Source of the DNA: Sporolactobacillus kofuensis
GTDB lineage: Bacteria; Bacillota; Bacilli; Bacillales; Sporolactobacillaceae
DNA: 64,000 nt
Assembly: GCF_042660205.1 (NCBI RefSeq)
Contig: NZ_JBHSTQ010000003.1
Span: 186,001 to 250,000, forward strand
Direction: 5' to 3'
This document shows positions 16,756 to 24,687 of this stretch, in pieces (position 1 is the stretch's first letter; the number at the start of each line of letters is the position of its first letter). The translations under genes were made by a program, and so were the position numbers. Below the pieces are notes generated by a model. That model was not told where the DNA came from. It was given only the letters and a program-made list of their open reading frames with translations, and made no database searches.

Positions 16756-17829
16756 TCAAAACCCGCCAATCACATCTGCATCCAAAGATTTTAGAATCTC
16801 AGTCACGAGTTTGAGTGTCGAAACATAATCTTCAAAAGCTACATAACAGTATGGGGTATGCGCGTAACGAACCGGAATGCCAATCACCACGGTTGGTGCA
16901 CCCTGATAGAGGTTAATCACCGCACCATCATTTCCGCCACCTGTTCGCACTGCCCGTTGCACTTTGATTTCATGCGCACCAGCCTTGTCCAAACAGTATT
17001 TCTGAAACCTTGGATTGACAATGATCGATGTATCAAGATCACGCAGCATCGGTCCTCTCCTCATCCCAGTCTGAATCAAATAATCCGGTGTGAACGTATC
17101 ATCCGCCGGCGGTCCCTCAAGAACAATCGAAAGATCCGGTTGAATTTTCCGTACCGTAACCTGTGCCCCTCGGTCTCCGACTTCTTCCTGAGCAGATAGC
17201 GAAGCAACGAGATCAACATGAAGTTCCTGATCCTTCAATTCATTCAAGATGTCTACCATACATGCTGTACCAATACGATTGTCAAACGCCTTACCTAAGA
17301 GTAAACCCTTGTCTTCCAAATAGTCAAAAACCACATCTGGAACCACTGGAGCACCGATATCAATTTTGAAATCATTTCTCACTTCTTCAGCTGATGTCGC
17401 ACCAACATCAATAGCCATTTCGGAAATCTGTGGCACACTTTTGCGCTGCTCCGCAGTCATAAAGTGTGGCGGTGTACTCGTGATTACTGCGGGGAGATAG
17501 CTCCCATCCCGATTGCGGACGCGTACCTTATGTGCTGGAATGTTCACAGCAGCCCAACCACCAACCGTTACAAAACGAAGCGTCCCATTCGGTTTGATCG
17601 CCTGCACCATGAATCCAACTTCATCACTATGAGCGTCCAACTGAACGACCGGCCGATGACCACTATTCCCCTTTCGCTCCACATACACATTACGCATAGT
17701 ATCTTCAGTAACTTTACCTAAGCCCTGTACCGCTTCTGAAAATATATGTACAACTTCGTCCTCAAATCCCGAGACACCATACGCATTTGATAGTTTTTCT
17801 ATTAAGTCTAAAGACTTTTGCTTGTCCAT
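16756..17829 (-). CDS. M42 family metallo-aminopeptidase (glutamyl aminopeptidase/FrvX type)
   Basis: A 357-aa cytosolic aminopeptidase that would trim N-terminal residues from small peptides, usually as a dodecamer. Metal and catalytic motifs are in order: LDAHSDEVGFMV (His and catalytic Asp), AFDNRIGTA (bridging Asp), SAQEEVGDRGA (catalytic Glu and metal Glu), TGGGNDGAVI, and RYAHTPYCYVAFED (last His). The start at 17829 has GAGGAGGG eight bases ahead; the frame extends eight codons further without a ribosome site. It is transcribed alone, opposite to the amidase gene. It would fit with the peptide transporters on either side. Confidence 0.93.
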   Translation of the reverse strand: MDKQKSLDLIEKLSNAYGVSGFEDEVVHIFSEAVQGLGKVTEDTMRNVYVERKGNSGHRPVVQLDAHSDEVGFMVQAIKPNGTLRFVTVGGWAAVNIPAHKVRVRNRDGSYLPAVITSTPPHFMTAEQRKSVPQISEMAIDVGATSAEEVRNDFKIDIGAPVVPDVVFDYLEDKGLLLGKAFDNRIGTACMVDILNELKDQELHVDLVASLSAQEEVGDRGAQVTVRKIQPDLSIVLEGPPADDTFTPDYLIQTGMRRGPMLRDLDTSIIVNPRFQKYCLDKAGAHEIKVQRAVRTGGGNDGAVINLYQGAPTVVIGIPVRYAHTPYCYVAFEDYVSTLKLVTEILKSLDADVIGGF

Positions 17830-18026
17830 TTGTCTTCCCTCCTCTACTATCATTCATTGTACTGCATTGAGACAAGTCTTATTAATAGTTCTGTTCAACC
17901 CTTCTCACTTATTATTTAGAAAGACTATCCTGTACAATCTATGGCTTCGCTATGTCTCTCGAAGACACCGTCGCGCTTATGCTAAATTTCGCTAATCTTT
18001 TAAGATTTAATAATTTTGTATGGTAT

Positions 18027-18063
18027 AAAAAAACCGGATGCCGTCCCATGGACAGTGCACCCG
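18027..18063 (-). terminator. Terminator of the ssu-type operon
   Basis: On the minus strand CGGGTGC-A-CTGTCC pairs with GGGAC-G-GCATCCG and is followed by seven T residues, 15 bases after the permease stop. Confidence 0.9.
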
Positions 18064-18078
18064 ATTATATACCTAGTG

Positions 18079-18843
18079 TTATTCCCATTTTAAAAAGAGC
18101 TGCTCCAACAACTTTGCAATGAGATCCGATATTTTTCCAAGCAGTGCATAAATAATAATGCTCAGTACAATAATGTTCATTTGCATAAAGTCACGCGCAT
18201 TCATAGCCATATAGCCGATACCAGAATTGGTCGCAACAGTCTCGGCAACAATAAGTGTCAGCCACATCACACCAAGTGCATAGCGAATGCCTACAAAAAT
18301 AGATGATAGCGCCCCAGGAAGAATAATGTTCGTAAAAAGAGCAAAACGATTCAATCCATAGACCCTGCCCATTTCGATCAATTTTGGATCCACGGAGCGG
18401 ATACCGTGTAGCGTGTTAATGTAAATAGGAAACAATACCCCTAGTGCTACGAGGAACACCTTTCCTGTCTCCCCAACTCCAAACCAGACAATAACAAGCG
18501 GCAATACCGCAAGATGGGGAATGTTACGGAGCATTTGAATCGAGGAGTCTGTAAACCAGTAAAAGCCTTTAAATAGGCCATTAAAAAGTCCAAAGATGAA
18601 GCCTATGCCGCCACCAATGAGAAAGCCGATAATGGCTCTACCTGCACTGATCCCAATATTACTTTCCAATTCTCCATTCTTCATCAATTCAATAAATGCT
18701 TGAATAACGTCTGAAGGCTTCGGAAATACATTGGATGGAATGAATCCATTAGCAGTAAATATCTGCCAGAAAATAAGCAATAGTAGCGGTATGATCCAAG
18801 GAATGACTTTTAATAGATATCTTGATCGTTCCTTTTCGTTCAC
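18079..18843 (-). CDS. ABC transporter permease, SsuC/TauC type
   Basis: A 254-aa permease with about six membrane segments, the homodimeric channel of a nitrate/sulfonate/taurine-type importer. The BPD inner-membrane domain includes RNIPHLAVLPLVIVWFGVGE and the EAA loop around MGRVYGLNRFALFTNIILPGA, then GIRYALGVMWLTLIVAETV, a stretch characteristic of this subfamily. It starts with GTG behind AGGTG. It is the last gene of the operon and is separated from the binding-protein gene by 166 bases with a stem-loop. Substrates of this family include sulfonates, taurine, nitrate, aminopyrimidines and amides, so the name is structural only. Confidence 0.9.
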   Translation of the reverse strand: MNEKERSRYLLKVIPWIIPLLLLIFWQIFTANGFIPSNVFPKPSDVIQAFIELMKNGELESNIGISAGRAIIGFLIGGGIGFIFGLFNGLFKGFYWFTDSSIQMLRNIPHLAVLPLVIVWFGVGETGKVFLVALGVLFPIYINTLHGIRSVDPKLIEMGRVYGLNRFALFTNIILPGALSSIFVGIRYALGVMWLTLIVAETVATNSGIGYMAMNARDFMQMNIIVLSIIIYALLGKISDLIAKLLEQLFLKWE

Positions 18844-18963
18844 AATTTGTCACCTATCTTCCTGTTCAATCATTAATGTCACATTTGATAAAATACTCAT
18901 GAACGCAGCGGAATTAAAACATCCACAGACGATCATGAGTCTATAACTTTCTTAAGAAATGGT

Positions 18964-18994
18964 TGCGAAAGGAAACAACGAGGACACTTTCGCA
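18964..18994 (-). promoter_or_regulatory. Intercistronic stem-loop after the ssuA-type gene
   Basis: TGCGAAAG pairs with CTTTCGCA around a 15-base loop, about 15 bases beyond the binding-protein stop and with no T run on the minus strand. It probably stabilises the upstream mRNA or reduces permease expression. Confidence 0.55.
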
Positions 18995-19009
18995 GACTTT
19001 TTATCTTTA

Positions 19010-20026
19010 TTAATTATTTTTGAAATTCCAATTGTAACTTTTGTCGTAAGCATCAATCTTTTTCGGGACAACCTTCAAATCATAGAAGGTATTTGCTTGA
19101 GTTTGGAACATAGAGAGCAAATCATGAGTAATCGGTACAATTTTTCTACTTCCAGCTCTTTCTTCTTCAGTAAGCATGATCTTATAGTCACTGTTATACG
19201 CTTTTGACAATAATTTTGCTGAAGCTTCAGGATTTTTCTTTGCCCACTTGCCAGCCTTTGAGAGTTCATCAAGAATAATCTTGACAACGTCCGGATGATT
19301 CTTCACTAAAGACGGAGTTGCGAAGTAATACGGCGCCGTCTGTAAACCTGCTTCCTTGCCAAATACTGATCCATTATCAGCGATTACTCTTGTCTTTGTG
19401 CTCGCTTGAGCTTGAGCCGTAATTGGATCCCAAATCGCCCAAGCATCAAATTGGCCACCTTTCTTAAATGCTGCCAGCGCCTCAGATGGTTGAATGTAAA
19501 GCGGCTTAATATCACTGTACTTCATTCCTGCTTGCTTCAATGCACTAACAAGCAAATATTGTTGAGCAGAACCTTTTGTTACAGCAACGGTCTTCCCTTT
19601 TAGATCGGCTACACTCTTAATTGAAGAGTTTGCACGCACAAGAATGGCGGAGCCATGACTGATCCAATCCTGAGCGGCTACTTTAACAAATTTCTTGCCG
19701 GACGCTTGAGCGAAAATGTTTGCCGTTGCACCGCCACCACCAAAATCAATACCATTGGACACGCCAACAGCATTCATCATGTCTGTCGTTGAACTAAATT
19801 GATGCCACGACAATGAAATACCCTTTTTCTTCAAGCGTTCAGCGAGTTTTCCTTGTTCCTTCACTGTTGTTAACAATGGAACACCTTGCTGATAACCAAT
19901 AGATAAGTGCGTGAGTTTCCCGTTATTCTTACTTGATTGTGATTGACCCTGCGCACCGCATCCGGCAAGCGCAAGAATAAAAGCCATAAGTATTGATACA
20001 ATCGATACAAATCTGAATTTTTTCAT
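19010..20026 (-). CDS. NMT1/SsuA-type substrate-binding lipoprotein
   Basis: A 338-aa extracellular binding protein. The signal peptide ends in the lipobox LALAGC (Cys23), and the mature part starts LTHLSIGYQQGVPLLTTVKEQG, typical of the SsuA/THI5-like fold; GGGGATANIFAQASG and LKGKTVAVTKGSAQQYLL are family landmarks. It is third in an operon with an ATPase (first), an M24 peptidase and a permease. The family binds alkanesulfonates, taurine, nitrate, thiamine precursors or other small organics. The peptidase in the operon argues for a peptide-like or amide ligand, but this is inference. Confidence 0.9.
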   Translation of the reverse strand: MKKFRFVSIVSILMAFILALAGCGAQGQSQSSKNNGKLTHLSIGYQQGVPLLTTVKEQGKLAERLKKKGISLSWHQFSSTTDMMNAVGVSNGIDFGGGGATANIFAQASGKKFVKVAAQDWISHGSAILVRANSSIKSVADLKGKTVAVTKGSAQQYLLVSALKQAGMKYSDIKPLYIQPSEALAAFKKGGQFDAWAIWDPITAQAQASTKTRVIADNGSVFGKEAGLQTAPYYFATPSLVKNHPDVVKIILDELSKAGKWAKKNPEASAKLLSKAYNSDYKIMLTEEERAGSRKIVPITHDLLSMFQTQANTFYDLKVVPKKIDAYDKSYNWNFKNN

Positions 20027-20047
20027 GATGTTCTCCCCTTTATCCGA

Positions 20048-21244
20048 TCAAGATGGCCAATTAAGCGATTCATTCGCTTGCGTGAATCGTTCAATACCGT
20101 CTTTGGTAACTAAAAATTCGTCTTCAATATTGTAACCGCCCTTAGTACTGTAGTAAGGGACTTCCAAGCAGAAAACCATGTTCTCTTGAAAAACAAGATC
20201 CTGATTAGGCGCAATAAAAGGGGCTTCCTCACTAAACGCACTCACACCAATGGAATGCCCCTGGTGACCCCTGAAATAATTCGGAATACCAACTTTTTGA
20301 ATTGTTCCATTTACTGTCTCAAAAAGGTCGGCCAGACGTACACCAGGTTTAACTAATGATAAACCTTTTGAGAAACCTTCGTACAAGGCGTCAAACTTCG
20401 ATTGCTGTTCCTCAGTTGCATGAGCGCCAATGACAAATGTACGCGCAACATCCGACTGGTACCCATAATAATTAACGCCGCCGTCCAAGCGTACGATGTC
20501 GCCATCCTTTAATGCATAGTCTCTCAAGATGAATGGCGCCGAATAATTAGGACCAATAGATGTCACAAGCGTCGTATTAATCGCGTGATTATCTAATGCA
20601 TCAATATGTTTGCGATAGATGGCATTCATATCGAATTCATTCATTCCAGGTATTAATTCTTGCGCGGTGAGTTGTGTTGCCTTCTCAGCAAGCTTTGCTG
20701 CGTGTCTGAGAATCTCAATCTCCCATTCTGTCTTAATCACCCGGACTTTAAGTAATTCATTCGTCACATCAATAACATGATCCGCACCGTAATCTGAATA
20801 CAATTGTTCCGTCAGTTTCCACGTTAGTGAAAGAGGCTCTACGCCAATGACCGGTGTAGGACTGATCTTCGAAATGAGTTCTTGAACGATCTGATAAGAC
20901 TGATTCAGGTTCATTTGTGTTGTTTTCTTATCTGACTTTTCTTCTCCATCATCAATAAAAATCCAAGAATCATATTGAATGATATCAATATTCTTGCACT
21001 GCAGATCAGCAGTTTGCTTCTCAAAATTATTAATGATTAATTTACATGTGCCCTCAGCTGGAACAATAGCATAGGCTACACCCGGCTGCTTCATAAGAGA
21101 CAGAAATTTACTTGAATAACCTGTCGCATAGAAGATATTTTCCTGACTGGTCAATAACAGAACATCAATATGATTCTGCTTCATGTTTGCCTGTAGCTTC
21201 TGTTGAAACTCTACTTGATTTCGTTCTTTTAAGGAAACCATCAT
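20048..21244 (-). CDS. M24 family metallopeptidase (Xaa-Pro aminopeptidase/creatinase fold)
   Basis: A 398-aa protein with an N-terminal creatinase domain (about 1-160) and a C-terminal pita-bread domain. The five dinuclear-metal ligands are present: Asp in LDGGVNYYG, Asp in QSDVARTF, His in RGHQGHSIGV, Glu in CLEVPYY and Glu in NIEDEFLV. It would cleave Xaa-Pro bonds, or a C-N bond as creatinase does. GGAGGAGA precedes two consecutive ATGs; either could be used. Its position between the ATPase and binding-protein genes of an SsuABC-type importer is unusual and suggests it acts on the imported compound. Confidence 0.88.
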   Translation of the reverse strand: MMVSLKERNQVEFQQKLQANMKQNHIDVLLLTSQENIFYATGYSSKFLSLMKQPGVAYAIVPAEGTCKLIINNFEKQTADLQCKNIDIIQYDSWIFIDDGEEKSDKKTTQMNLNQSYQIVQELISKISPTPVIGVEPLSLTWKLTEQLYSDYGADHVIDVTNELLKVRVIKTEWEIEILRHAAKLAEKATQLTAQELIPGMNEFDMNAIYRKHIDALDNHAINTTLVTSIGPNYSAPFILRDYALKDGDIVRLDGGVNYYGYQSDVARTFVIGAHATEEQQSKFDALYEGFSKGLSLVKPGVRLADLFETVNGTIQKVGIPNYFRGHQGHSIGVSAFSEEAPFIAPNQDLVFQENMVFCLEVPYYSTKGGYNIEDEFLVTKDGIERFTQANESLNWPS

Positions 21245-21262
21245 TCTCCTCCATCTCTCTTT

Positions 21263-21994
21263 TTATTTTGCAAGTATTTTACTTAATACGTCATTCTCGA
21301 TTTGTGCGAATTCTACGCTCCCCCGCTGCCTTGGTCTTGGTAGATTCACCGGCTTATCCAGCTTCACCGCACCATCTTCAATCAAGATAATGCGGTCAGC
21401 GAGAAAGACCGCTTCGCTGACATCATGAGTGACGAGAACGGCTGTGAATTTTTCATCTTCCCAAATGCTTGAGATCAGGCTCTGCATCTCAATACGTGTC
21501 AATGCATCGAGTGCGCCAAGGGGTTCATCCAACAGGAGCAGTCTAGGTTTACTTACAAGAGCTCGAGCAAGTGCCACACGCTGCTGTTGGCCACCAGATA
21601 ATGATTTTGGCCAATCTGTCTCTTTGTCTGATAAACCAACACTCTGTAACGCGGTTCTCGCACTCTGAAGATTATCTTTCTTCATATTAAGACCGACATT
21701 ATTCAGGACGCGCTTCCATGGAAGCAATCGCGAATCTTGGAACATAATACGTACGTCTGGAGAAAGACCTTTGAGACGAGTAGAATCATAGTTAACTGAT
21801 CCTTCTGTTGGCTGATCCAAGCCCGCAATTTGACGTAACAACGTGCTCTTTCCGCACCCACTTTTGCCAACTATGGCGACAAACTCCCCCGAAGAAATTT
21901 TTAAGTCAATGTTTTTTAACACTTCATGGTTTCCAAATTTCTTCTGAACATGACTTAATTCAAGGATGATGCCTTTTCTTGAAGTATTAACCAT
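21263..21994 (-). CDS. ABC transporter ATPase, SsuB/TauB type
   Basis: A 243-aa ATPase, the first gene of the operon. Walker A is GKSGCGKST, the Q loop MFQDSRLLPW is diagnostic of the nitrate/sulfonate/taurine group, the signature is LSGGQQQRVA and Walker B LLLLDEP. The start at 21994 (MVNTSRKG) is preceded by AAGGGAGG; the longer frame begins six codons earlier inside that site. The gene follows a long leader with its own promoter (22212-22240) and a terminator-like hairpin (22057-22085), suggesting conditional expression. Confidence 0.92.
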   Translation of the reverse strand: MVNTSRKGIILELSHVQKKFGNHEVLKNIDLKISSGEFVAIVGKSGCGKSTLLRQIAGLDQPTEGSVNYDSTRLKGLSPDVRIMFQDSRLLPWKRVLNNVGLNMKKDNLQSARTALQSVGLSDKETDWPKSLSGGQQQRVALARALVSKPRLLLLDEPLGALDALTRIEMQSLISSIWEDEKFTAVLVTHDVSEAVFLADRIILIEDGAVKLDKPVNLPRPRQRGSVEFAQIENDVLSKILAK

Positions 21995-22039
21995 ATTGTC
22001 CTCCCTTTTCATGAAAAATCACTTTTTCATATAAATTTA

Positions 22040-22205
22040 CTCGGGATAAAGGCAACAAAAAAAACTCTTCCAAGAATCAAAGAGTACCAGATACCTTATC
22101 GTTAAACATTGTTGGATTCACGATTTAGCACATACTTTATGGTTGCTTAGAAAACATCAGAAGCTATGTTGCCAACTCTTATTAGGTTGTTGCATATAAT
22201 GGAAT
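22040..22205 (-). ncRNA. Candidate structured leader RNA (riboswitch-like) before ssuB
   Basis: The transcript from the 22212-22240 promoter would run about 150 bases before the terminator. An early AAGAGT (just before TGGCAACA) can pair with the ACTCTT arm of the terminator, and early GGCAACA can pair with TGTTGCC right after the T run. These are alternatives to the terminator helix, as in riboswitches and attenuators. Local helices such as AACAT/ATGTT and ATCGT/ACGAT are also possible. It does not match the SAM-I, TPP, guanidine-I, T-box, purine, lysine or preQ1 consensus patterns I know. Confidence 0.4.
22057..22085 (-). terminator. Leader terminator upstream of the ssuB-type gene
   Basis: On the minus strand ACTCTT-TGATTCTTGG-AAGAGT is followed by eight T residues, 63 bases before the start codon and about 150 bases after a good promoter. 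It is placed as an attenuator of the operon. Confidence 0.75.
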
Positions 22206-22211
22206 TAATTC

Positions 22212-22240
22212 TAAATTCAGAGCTAGAATATGTCAACAAA
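22212..22240 (-). promoter_or_regulatory. Strong promoter of the ssuB operon leader
   Basis: Minus strand: perfect -35 TTGACA, 17-base spacer, -10 TAGAAT. The start codon of the ATPase gene is more than 200 bases downstream, leaving a long leader. Confidence 0.75.
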
Positions 22241-22284
22241 ATGCACTCGAAACTACCTACGAATAATAGAAAACAAACAACTGA

Positions 22285-22734
22285 TTAGTTGTCCACTTCT
22301 TCTCCCGCTTCAACGTAGAAACGATACAGAAAATACCCCACAAGAGCACCGGTTGTATTCAGAATGACATCATCAATATCCGTCATTCGATTTGGCAGGA
22401 AAAGTTGAACCCATTCAATCGTCGCTGAGAAGAGTGCACCAAAAAATCCAATTTGTCCGAACTTAAACTCTGGAAACCTCATCGATAGAAAAAGTCCAAA
22501 AGGAATAAATAACATAATATTCCCCAGGTCATCGACGAGAAAATAAAAGAGTGAGTCTGTTTTAAAATTTTGGAAGATCAGCAATGGATTTAAATTGTAA
22601 TTGAATCGCTGAACAACTGCTCCATTCACATCCCCTGTGTGAATGAGTGCATGAGGTATCATCGTCAGATACAGCACAAATAGGATAGAAAATGCCAATA
22701 AAATATTAATGAGTGCGAGTTTTACTTCTTTCAT
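22285..22734 (-). CDS. VanZ-like membrane protein
   Basis: A 149-aa integral membrane protein with about four hydrophobic segments. DDLGNIMLFIPFGLFLS and FSATIEWVQLFLPNRMTDIDDVILNTTGALVGY are the two conserved VanZ-family stretches (here given in part); VanZ-like proteins raise glycopeptide or lipoglycopeptide tolerance by an unknown mechanism, and many relatives have no known role. GAGGAGGGG precedes the ATG. It appears to be transcribed alone, between the terminator at 22951-23004 and the ssuB leader promoter. Confidence 0.85.
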   Translation of the reverse strand: MKEVKLALINILLAFSILFVLYLTMIPHALIHTGDVNGAVVQRFNYNLNPLLIFQNFKTDSLFYFLVDDLGNIMLFIPFGLFLSMRFPEFKFGQIGFFGALFSATIEWVQLFLPNRMTDIDDVILNTTGALVGYFLYRFYVEAGEEVDN

Positions 22735-22950
22735 AGGAACCCCTCCTCACAAACGAATTTTCACAGCGAAAATGAACGTAACTTTTTCATGGATTAATCA
22801 ATACTCAATTCATCTCATCTTATTTTTTTATTATAATCGTTTCGTATATAAAAGATCAAAATGACTCAATTCAATAAAATAAGTTTGCTGCAGTTGGTTA
22901 CAAAGAATGAAGGAGGCATCCCCTACATCTTTGGAAATAAAATGAGTTCA

Positions 22951-23004
22951 GAAAAAGAACACGCCTCATCGCAAACCTAACATCGTTGCAATGAGGCGTG
23001 TTCC
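22951..23004 (-). terminator. Terminator of the large peptide operon
   Basis: A long hairpin in which GAACACGCCTCAT pairs with ATGAGGCGTGTTC, with a further GCAA/TTGC pairing, followed on the minus strand by TTTTTCT. It lies 27 bases after the M29 stop and separates the operon from the VanZ gene. Confidence 0.92.
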
Positions 23005-23030
23005 CTTTTACCGAGCGTTAAATTGTCCGC

Positions 23031-23978
23031 TCAGAATTTCATTTCACCTTTATCTATGGTCTTCTGATCATCAATCAATACATCAGGTTGATTAAAGACG
23101 CAATCAATATGAACGCCGGCTTCCACCGTACCGCCAAAGGTTAGGTTGCTGCCAAAGGCGATATGAACGGTTTTGTAGACTTTCTCATCTTCGAGAACAT
23201 TCCCTGTGATGCGGGCACTCTTATTGGTCCCGATGCCGAACTCGGCAACTGAGCGGCCAAGCCCGTCGCCCAGAATGCTGAGTAACTTATCCGAGTGTTC
23301 ACCTTCCGCATTGACCAATCGACCTTTTTCTACCGTGAGAATCATTGGTTGATCAAGTTTACCAACACCAACCACCGATCCATCAATGTAGAGCTGCCCA
23401 TTGGCGGTTCCTTCAACAGGTGCAATGAACGCTTCACCAGATGGCAGATTCCCAGATTTACCAGGATGAACGTAGACGCCTGTACTCGGAATACTTGCTC
23501 TTCCTTTAATGGAGAATGAGAATGAATAACCATTCTTATTAATCACGACATTATTGCCTTGATCCAAAATGTTCTTCATTTTGTAGGTCAGCTGTTCTAC
23601 TTCATGGTAATCAGCAGTAATTGCTCCATTCATGAACATATCCTTTGAGATACCCGGCATGGTTGCTAATCGTGTACCAGCCGCAACAGCTTCTTTACGT
23701 GCTTTCGTATGGGTCAGTGAACATTGCGTAATGCATACCGCAACATCTGCTGCCTTCATTGCCTCTGCAATAGCATCTGGAGGCTCTTCACCTGATCGAA
23801 TCCGATCTTTCATAAGTGTTAGCATGGACTCTGCACCCATTTGTTTGCCTGCTTCGTAAATAGGACGCGCGAGTTCTTCTTTAGTTTCATCAGTAACAAC
23901 TAGAAATGTTTCATGTTCTTTAAGTGCCATACATTTCTCAAGGATATTTCGGCACACTTTAATCATTTGTTCATCCAT
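23031..23978 (-). CDS. M29-like leucyl aminopeptidase (aminopeptidase T superfamily)
   Basis: A 315-aa metal-dependent protein related to M29 aminopeptidases and the NicX dioxygenase family. Candidate metal ligands lie in LPSGEAFIAPVEG, AEFGIGTNKSARITGN, YKTVHIAFGSN and GVHIDCVF, the order expected for this group. A cytosolic exopeptidase role is likely; the substrate is unknown. AAAGGAAG precedes the ATG. It is the last gene of the operon that begins at oppA and directly follows aroM and the DUF1177 gene, a neighbourhood I recall as recurring. Confidence 0.8.
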   Translation of the reverse strand: MDEQMIKVCRNILEKCMALKEHETFLVVTDETKEELARPIYEAGKQMGAESMLTLMKDRIRSGEEPPDAIAEAMKAADVAVCITQCSLTHTKARKEAVAAGTRLATMPGISKDMFMNGAITADYHEVEQLTYKMKNILDQGNNVVINKNGYSFSFSIKGRASIPSTGVYVHPGKSGNLPSGEAFIAPVEGTANGQLYIDGSVVGVGKLDQPMILTVEKGRLVNAEGEHSDKLLSILGDGLGRSVAEFGIGTNKSARITGNVLEDEKVYKTVHIAFGSNLTFGGTVEAGVHIDCVFNQPDVLIDDQKTIDKGEMKF

Positions 23979-24004
23979 TACGATTACTTCCTTTAAATAG
24001 GTCT

Positions 24005-24685
24005 TCAGATAAATTCTGAGATGATCTTTGCCATCAAGGCATTAGAAAGCAGGACAGGCAAGTGGGTATAATGAGCAACCCAACTTCTCATCTCTTCATT
24101 ATAGCCCATGCAATCCATTACGATAAGATCTACCTGATCCTTTAAAACCATTGCCGCTTTAATAAAATCATCCTTATTCTTTTCATAGGGTGATGCATGT
24201 GTGAGTAGAGGATCCAAATCTACATCAGAAAATTTATGATCAATATTTGCCACCTGTTCTGCCAAAGGCACAATGACGCCTAACCTTTTATTTCCCAGCA
24301 TGAGTTTAATTACCTGTGGAAGCACATGATCTGGTTCAATGATCTGTGCCGTTTTTGTTGTCAATTGCGGGAAGACGCCTGTACAAAGCAGAAGGATATG
24401 ATTGACATTCTCTTGCTCGAAATCATTAATTCTCTTCTGGACAAGTGGCTGAAGCTTTCGCCGATCCATTGCAACATGGTCACCGTTCTTCAAGCGTGAG
24501 GTTAAGATATAGTCACTGTGCAATGCGTTCGATGGCGCCAGTTCCTTAATCCTTTCCTTCGAAAGACCATCCAAAGCACCTTTCTGAATCAGGTCAGTAT
24601 TTTTTGTCAGATGAGCTTCAATGATCGGCTGCACGTCCGTTCGTGGAGCTTGTCCAATAGTAAGGACACCTAAAGAAGCCACCAC
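24005..24685 (-). CDS. AroM family protein, Asp/Glu racemase-like
   Basis: A 226-aa cytosolic protein of the AroM family, whose biochemical role is not established. The N-terminus GVLTIGQAPRTDV is the family hallmark. Two cysteines, in LLLCTGVFP (middle) and IVMDCMGYN (near the end), sit where cofactor-independent Asp/Glu/hydantoin racemases keep their catalytic pair, so a racemase or isomerase activity is plausible. It starts with GTG behind AAGGAG, two bases after the DUF1177 stop, so the two are tightly coupled. The E. coli name comes from linkage to aroL and does not imply aromatic biosynthesis here. Confidence 0.85.
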   Translation of the reverse strand: MVASLGVLTIGQAPRTDVQPIIEAHLTKNTDLIQKGALDGLSKERIKELAPSNALHSDYILTSRLKNGDHVAMDRRKLQPLVQKRINDFEQENVNHILLLCTGVFPQLTTKTAQIIEPDHVLPQVIKLMLGNKRLGVIVPLAEQVANIDHKFSDVDLDPLLTHASPYEKNKDDFIKAAMVLKDQVDLIVMDCMGYNEEMRSWVAHYTHLPVLLSNALMAKIISEFI

Positions 24686-24687
24686 AA

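Noticed and set aside
22040..22205. Leader before ssuB as a SAM-I, TPP, guanidine-I or T-box element
   Set aside because: The invariant core motifs of those classes are absent; only a terminator and possible alternative pairings are seen, so no class is assigned.
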